From contig JAKSRG010000004.1 in NCBI GenBank assembly GCA_024403735.1, positions 1 to 64,000 of the forward strand: a DNA stretch of 64,000 nt, read 5' to 3'. Every line of letters starts with the position of its first letter. The stretch's first letter is position 1. The notes below the pieces were generated by a model, which was not told where the DNA came from, did no database searches, and saw only the letters and a list, made by a program, of their open reading frames with translations. This document shows positions 59,636 through 64,000 of the stretch, piece by piece. Origin of the DNA: Clostridia bacterium (lineage in GTDB: Bacteria > Bacillota > Clostridia > Saccharofermentanales > Saccharofermentanaceae). A program made the position numbers and the translations under genes.

Positions 59636-61447
59636 ATGGCAGATTCAATTCAGGGATTAAAGAGATCTTCAATGTGTGCTGACCTTACAGAAGCTAACAT
59701 TGGTGAGAAAGTTACATTGATGGGATGGTGTCATAAGTGCCGTGACTTAGGCGGTTTGACATTTATTACTTTGAGAGATAGAACAGGCGAGATTCAGCTT
59801 GTAATTTCTCCAGACGCTTCTGAGGAACTTAAGGCTAAGGCTTCTTCTATCAGAAGTGAGTTCGTGCTCGCAGCAGTAGGTGAGGTTGCTCTTAGAAGTG
59901 CACCAAATCCTAAGATGAAGACAGGTACAATCGAGGTTAATGTTGAGGACTTGAGAATTATTTCTGAAGCTCAGACAACTCCTTTCTATATCGAAGATGA
60001 TGATACAGCTAATGAGGCTTTGAGACTTAAGTACAGATATCTTGATTTGAGAAGACCATGCATGCAGAAGAATCTTATGTTCAGACATAGAATTGCTAAG
60101 TGTGCAAGAGACTACTATGACGAGGCTGGTTTTATTGAGATTGAGACACCAATGCTTGGTAAGTCTACACCAGAAGGTGCACGTGACTATCTCGTACCTT
60201 CACGAGTTAAGAATGGTTCTTTCTTTGCTCTTCCACAGTCTCCACAGCTTTATAAGCAGCTTTTGATGCTCGCTGGTTATGATAGATATTTCCAGATTGC
60301 TAAGTGCTTCCGTGATGAGGACCTTCGTGCTGATAGACAGCCAGAGTTCACACAGATCGACCTTGAGATGTCTTTCGTTGAGTGCGAGGACGTTATGAAG
60401 GTAACTGAGGGCTTCCTTGTTAGAGTATTTAAGGAAGTAATGGATATGGATATCGAACTTCCTATCAGAAGAATTCCATATGCAGAGGCTATGGAGAGAT
60501 ATGGTTCTGATAAGCCAGATCTTAGATTTGGTCTTGAACTCAAGAATATTACAGAGATTGCTAAGAAGATTGATTTCATCGTATTTAAGGGTGCTATCGA
60601 TCTTGGTGGTTCAGTAAGAGCAGTAGTTGTACCTAATGGTGCTTCAATGACACGTAAGGAGATTGATGCTCTTGGTGAAGTATGTAAGACATACAAGGCT
60701 AAGGGAATGGCTTGGCTCGTTCCTTCTAAGGAGCCACGTGGTTCTTTCCTTAAGTTCCTTACACCTGAGCTTATTTCAGAGATTGCAGAGGCAACTGGTG
60801 CTGGCGAGAATGACCTCATCTGCATCGTAGCTGATAAGGACAAGGTAACATTTGATGCTCTTGGTGCACTTCGTTGCGAAGCAGCTAAGAAGCTCGGTCT
60901 TATCGATCCTAATGACTTTAAGCTCTGCTGGGTTACAGAGTTCCCAATGTTTGAGTATTCAGAAGAAGAAGGAAGATACATGGCAATGCATCATCCATTC
61001 ACATGTCCTATGGATGAGGATCTTGAGTATCTTGAGACAGATAAGAGCAAGCTCCGCTCAAAGGCTTACGATATCGTTCTCAATGGTTGTGAGCTCGGTG
61101 GTGGTTCAATTCGTATCCATAACCGTGATCTCCAGATGAGAGTATTCAAGGCATTGGGCTTTACAGAGGAGAGTGCGCAGGAACAGTTCGGCTTCCTTCT
61201 CGACGCATTTACTTATGGTGTACCACCTCATGGCGGTCTTGCATTTGGTCTCGATAGAATGGTAATGCTCATGGGTCATTGCTCAAGCATTCGTGAGGTT
61301 ATCGCGTTCCCTAAGGTACAGAATTCTTCTGACCTTATGACTGAAGCTCCAGCTCCAGTTGAGGCTAAGCAGCTTGCTGAACTTGGTATTGAAGTATCAG
61401 TTCCTGAAAAGGAAGAAGATGTTGAAGACGGAGCTATTTTTGATTAA
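59636..61447 (+). CDS. aspS: Aspartyl-tRNA synthetase
   Basis: A 603-residue class II synthetase of the bacterial type. The N-terminal OB-fold anticodon domain (VTLMGWCHKCRDLGGLTFITLRDRTG) is followed by motif 1, motif 2 (FQIAKCFRDEDLRADRQPEFTQIDLEMSF), the GAD insertion typical of bacterial AspRS, and motif 3 (GLAFGLDRMVMLM). It follows hisS by 30 bp without a terminator, so the two synthetases are co-transcribed. No sign of the archaeal, non-discriminating short form. Confidence 0.97.
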   Translation: MADSIQGLKRSSMCADLTEANIGEKVTLMGWCHKCRDLGGLTFITLRDRTGEIQLVISPDASEELKAKASSIRSEFVLAAVGEVALRSAPNPKMKTGTIEVNVEDLRIISEAQTTPFYIEDDDTANEALRLKYRYLDLRRPCMQKNLMFRHRIAKCARDYYDEAGFIEIETPMLGKSTPEGARDYLVPSRVKNGSFFALPQSPQLYKQLLMLAGYDRYFQIAKCFRDEDLRADRQPEFTQIDLEMSFVECEDVMKVTEGFLVRVFKEVMDMDIELPIRRIPYAEAMERYGSDKPDLRFGLELKNITEIAKKIDFIVFKGAIDLGGSVRAVVVPNGASMTRKEIDALGEVCKTYKAKGMAWLVPSKEPRGSFLKFLTPELISEIAEATGAGENDLICIVADKDKVTFDALGALRCEAAKKLGLIDPNDFKLCWVTEFPMFEYSEEEGRYMAMHHPFTCPMDEDLEYLETDKSKLRSKAYDIVLNGCELGGGSIRIHNRDLQMRVFKALGFTEESAQEQFGFLLDAFTYGVPPHGGLAFGLDRMVMLMGHCSSIREVIAFPKVQNSSDLMTEAPAPVEAKQLAELGIEVSVPEKEEDVEDGAIFD

Positions 61448-61465
61448 TCGTTTGGCGGTGATAAT

Positions 61466-62200
61466 ATGAAATCTGCATCAGAAAAGAATAATTCAAATAA
61501 CTCATACAATATGTCTGAGATTGATGCTATTGCTGAGGCTTTGGAAAACAAGGAAACTCAACCTAAGGTAGAAACTCCTTCTGCTGAGGAATTGAAAGAA
61601 GAAGCTAAATGGCAGCCAACAACAGATAAAGAAAAGGCTGTTTTCGAAGGCCTTGGTTGGCTCAAATCTGTTTGTATTGGTGTCCTTGTTGGTGTTCTTT
61701 TAGTTGTATTTGTAATACAGAGAAATGATGTATTTGGTACTTCTATGGAACCAACACTTCGAAGCGGAGATAAGATTTTTGCTGAGAAGATTTCTACTTA
61801 TATGGATACATATAAGAGAGGTGACATCGTAATTCTCGATGGTACTGATATGGAAGGTTATTCTCATGAAGAGTATCTCATTAAGCGTATTGTTGGTATG
61901 CCTGGTGATACTGTAAGAATTGCTGATGGTGTTGTTTATATTAAACCGGCAGGTAGCGAGACATTCTCTGAACTTGATGAGAGTTATCTTGTTCCAGGAA
62001 CAGTTACAACAGTTTCTAGTACAGGTTATACAAAGGGTTATAACGAGGTAACACTTGCTGCTAATGAGTATTATTGCTTAGGTGATAATAGAATTGTTAG
62101 TAATGACAGCAGATCTCTTGGACCTTTTACAGAGGATAGAATTAAGGGTGTAGCTATTGTTCGTGTATACCCATTTGGTTCATTTGGAACAATTAAGTAA
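61466..62200 (+). CDS. lepB: Signal peptidase I
   Basis: A 244-residue membrane serine/lysine protease that removes signal peptides. The active Ser lies in GTSMEPTLRSGDKI, and the catalytic Lys lies in EEYLIKRIVGMPGDTV. NEYYCLGDNRIVSNDSRSLGPF is the conserved box E. One membrane helix (SVCIGVLVGVLLVVFVI) precedes the active site. A cytosolic N-terminal extension of about 65 residues, rich in Glu, Asn and Lys, is longer than in classical single-TM SipS-type enzymes. It starts 18 bp after aspS. Confidence 0.94.
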   Translation: MKSASEKNNSNNSYNMSEIDAIAEALENKETQPKVETPSAEELKEEAKWQPTTDKEKAVFEGLGWLKSVCIGVLVGVLLVVFVIQRNDVFGTSMEPTLRSGDKIFAEKISTYMDTYKRGDIVILDGTDMEGYSHEEYLIKRIVGMPGDTVRIADGVVYIKPAGSETFSELDESYLVPGTVTTVSSTGYTKGYNEVTLAANEYYCLGDNRIVSNDSRSLGPFTEDRIKGVAIVRVYPFGSFGTIK

Positions 62201-62242
62201 TCTATATAAGATTACTCATACTATTTTTATAAGGAATTAAAT

Positions 62243-64000
62243 ATGCAAAGACAGGATCTTATACGTAACTTTTGTATTATTGCGCATATCGATCACGGTA
62301 AATCAACGCTTGCAGATCGTTTGATTGAACATACTGGTGTTAAAGAAAAACGTGAGATGCAGGCTCAAATTCTTGATAACATGGCTATTGAGCGTGAACG
62401 TGGTATCACTATCAAGGCTCAAGCTACAAGAATGTCTTATAAGGCTCAAGATGGTAATACTTACGAGCTTAACCTTATTGACACTCCAGGCCATGTTGAC
62501 TTTAACTATGAGGTTTCACGTAGTCTTGCTGCTTGTGATGGTGCAGTGTTGATTGTTGATGCTGCTCAGGGTGTTGAAGCTCAGACATTGGCAAATGTTT
62601 ATTTGGCAGTAGATAGTGACCTTGAAGTTCTTCCTGTAATTAATAAGATTGATCTTCCTTCAGCACAGCCAGAGGTAGTTCGTAATGAGATTGAAGATGT
62701 AATTGGTATTGATGCATCTTATGCTCCACTTATTTCAGCGAAGAATGATATTGGTATAGATGAAGTATTAGAATCTATTATTAAATATCTACCTGCTCCT
62801 AATGGAGATGAAGAAAAGCCTTTTAGAGCTCTCATTTTTGATTCAAAGTATGACTCTTATAAGGGTGTAATTGTAAGTCTTCGAGTTAAAGAAGGTAGCG
62901 TAAAGCTTGGTGACAAGATTCTTATGATGCACACTCAGAAAGAGTTTGTTGTAACAGAATTAGGATATTTCCAGCCAGGTGATTATGTTCCAACAAAGGA
63001 GCTTAAAGCAGGTGAAGTTGGTTATATCTGTGCTTCTATTAAGAACGTTAGAGATACTGCTCCTGGTGATACTATTACTTTGGCGGATAATCCAGCACCA
63101 GAACCATTGATGGGCTATAAGGGCATTCAGCAGATGGTATTCTGTGGTCTTTATCCAGTTGATGGTGCTAAGTATGGGGATTTAAGAGATGCTCTTGAGA
63201 AGCTTCGTCTTAATGATGCGGCTTTGTCCTTTGAAGCTGAGACATCAGCTGCATTGGGATTTGGTTTTAGATGTGGTTTCTTAGGCCTTTTGCACTATGA
63301 AGTTATTCAGGAAAGACTTGAAAGAGAGTTTAATCTTGATCTTATCTCAACTGCTCCATCTGTTATTTACAAGATTCATAAGATGGATGGAACTGTAATG
63401 GATATGGATAATCCTACAAATATGCCAGATCCATCTGAGATTGATTATATTGAAGAACCAATGGTTAAGTGTACAATTATGCTTCCTAAGGAATATGTAG
63501 GAAACATTATGGAAGTATGTCAGGAACGTCGTGGTGAGTATAAGGATATGACTTATATGGATGATGTTCGTGTAATGCTTCACTACAGAATGCCACTTAA
63601 TGAGATTATTTATGACTTCTTCGATTTGCTTAAATCAAGAACAAGAGGATATGCTTCACTTGATTATGAACTTGATGATTATGATAGAAGTAGTCTTGTA
63701 AAGCTTGATATTCTTCTTAACGGTGATCCAGTTGATGCTTTATCTTTTATCGTACATAAGGATAAGGCGTATGCACGTGGTCGTAGAATGGCTGAAAAGC
63801 TTAAGGAGAATATTCCTAGACAGCAGTTCGAAGTACCTATCCAGGCTTGTATTGGTGGTAAAGTAATTGCTAGAGAAACTATTAGAGCTTACCGTAAGGA
63901 TGTATTGTCCAAATGTTACGGTGGTGATATTACACGTAAGAAGAAACTTCTTGAGAAGCAGAAAGAAGGAAAGAAGAGAATGAGACAGGTTGGTTCTGTT
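62243..64000 (+). CDS. lepA: Elongation factor 4 (LepA), 3' end outside window
   Basis: A translational GTPase thought to back-translocate or remodel stalled ribosomes. The frame starts at ATG 62243 and is open to the window edge (586 codons), so it is missing about 15 C-terminal residues including the stop. [25 protein letters not shown] is the P-loop, [10 protein letters not shown] is switch [19 protein letters not shown] is G3, and NKIDLP is G4. LepA-specific segments include [42 protein letters not shown], and a basic C-terminal region ending [13 protein letters not shown]. It follows lepB by 42 bp. Confidence 0.97.
   Translation, partial: MQRQDLIRNFCIIAHIDHGKSTLADRLIEHTGVKEKREMQAQILDNMAIERERGITIKAQATRMSYKAQDGNTYELNLIDTPGHVDFNYEVSRSLAACDGAVLIVDAAQGVEAQTLANVYLAVDSDLEVLPVINKIDLPSAQPEVVRNEIEDVIGIDASYAPLISAKNDIGIDEVLESIIKYLPAPNGDEEKPFRALIFDSKYDSYKGVIVSLRVKEGSVKLGDKILMMHTQKEFVVTELGYFQPGDYVPTKELKAGEVGYICASIKNVRDTAPGDTITLADNPAPEPLMGYKGIQQMVFCGLYPVDGAKYGDLRDALEKLRLNDAALSFEAETSAALGFGFRCGFLGLLHYEVIQERLEREFNLDLISTAPSVIYKIHKMDGTVMDMDNPTNMPDPSEIDYIEEPMVKCTIMLPKEYVGNIMEVCQERRGEYKDMTYMDDVRVMLHYRMPLNEIIYDFFDLLKSRTRGYASLDYELDDYDRSSLVKLDILLNGDPVDALSFIVHKDKAYARGRRMAEKLKENIPRQQFEVPIQACIGGKVIARETIRAYRKDVLSKCYGGDITRKKKLLEKQKEGKKRMRQVGSV

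Noticed and set aside
60277..60981. 234-residue minus-strand frame inside aspS
   Set aside because: It is antisense to a conserved synthetase, with Ser/Leu-rich composition typical of shadow frames and no ribosome site.

Overview
The window is a dense stretch of core chromosome from a low-GC Firmicute, most likely an anaerobic member of class Clostridia. The reasons are the Bacillus/Clostridium-type gene orders (rimP-nusA-ylxR-ylxQ-infB-rbfA-nrnA-truB-ribF; mraZ-rsmH-ftsL-pbp-murE-murF-ftsW-murG-ftsQ-ftsZ; hemW-hrcA-grpE-dnaK-dnaJ-prmA-rsmE), a CIRCE element, a perfect PerR box next to a rubrerythrin gene, strong AGGAGG ribosome sites and U-tract terminators. MurE carries the DNPR motif, which predicts meso-diaminopimelate peptidoglycan. 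Genus cannot be fixed from the sequence. No rRNA, tRNA, CRISPR array, IS element or prophage was seen. Both end genes run off the window: trpB2 has lost its 5' end, and lepA lacks its last residues.

Layout. 1-7.1 kb: trpB2, a zinc-ribbon membrane protein, a YhbD-like regulator, an ArsR regulator, the perR-rubrerythrin peroxide-stress pair, then three minus-strand genes (zinc-ribbon membrane protein, mscL, small P-loop ATPase). 7.2-15.7 kb: the nusA-infB translation operon, preceded by a short leader with its own terminator, then ribosome and RNA maturation genes. 15.8-18 kb: lgt and rodA. 18-22.5 kb: a Bce-type two-component system and ABC transporter with a matching operator. 22.6-23.9 kb: a PadR-HAAS cassette. 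24.1-37 kb: the division and cell-wall cluster, without mraY, murD, murC or ftsA. 37-44 kb: nrdR, a second two-component system, nth, recG, rsmD, coaD and a coiled-coil protein. 44.2-47 kb: a minus-strand zinc-ribbon membrane protein, then a two-gene AAA ATPase plus DUF4276 (TOPRIM-like) module. 47-58.3 kb: hemW and the HrcA/CIRCE heat-shock operon with clpP inserted between grpE and dnaK; prmA and rsmE are separated by an acidic lipoprotein gene and a degenerate ThiD-like gene. 58.3-64 kb: hisS, aspS, lepB and lepA.

Most genes are ordinary housekeeping genes. The points that deserve attention are the AAA-DUF4276 pair, which has the architecture of known AAA/TOPRIM phage-defence systems but does not match one I can name; the ThiD-like protein that has lost its phosphate-binding GTGC motif and gained a long tail; clpP placed downstream of CIRCE; the Bce-type operator; and a recurring TTTTCGA/TCGAAAA dyad in spacers. 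All calls come from reading the sequence. No database search was run.
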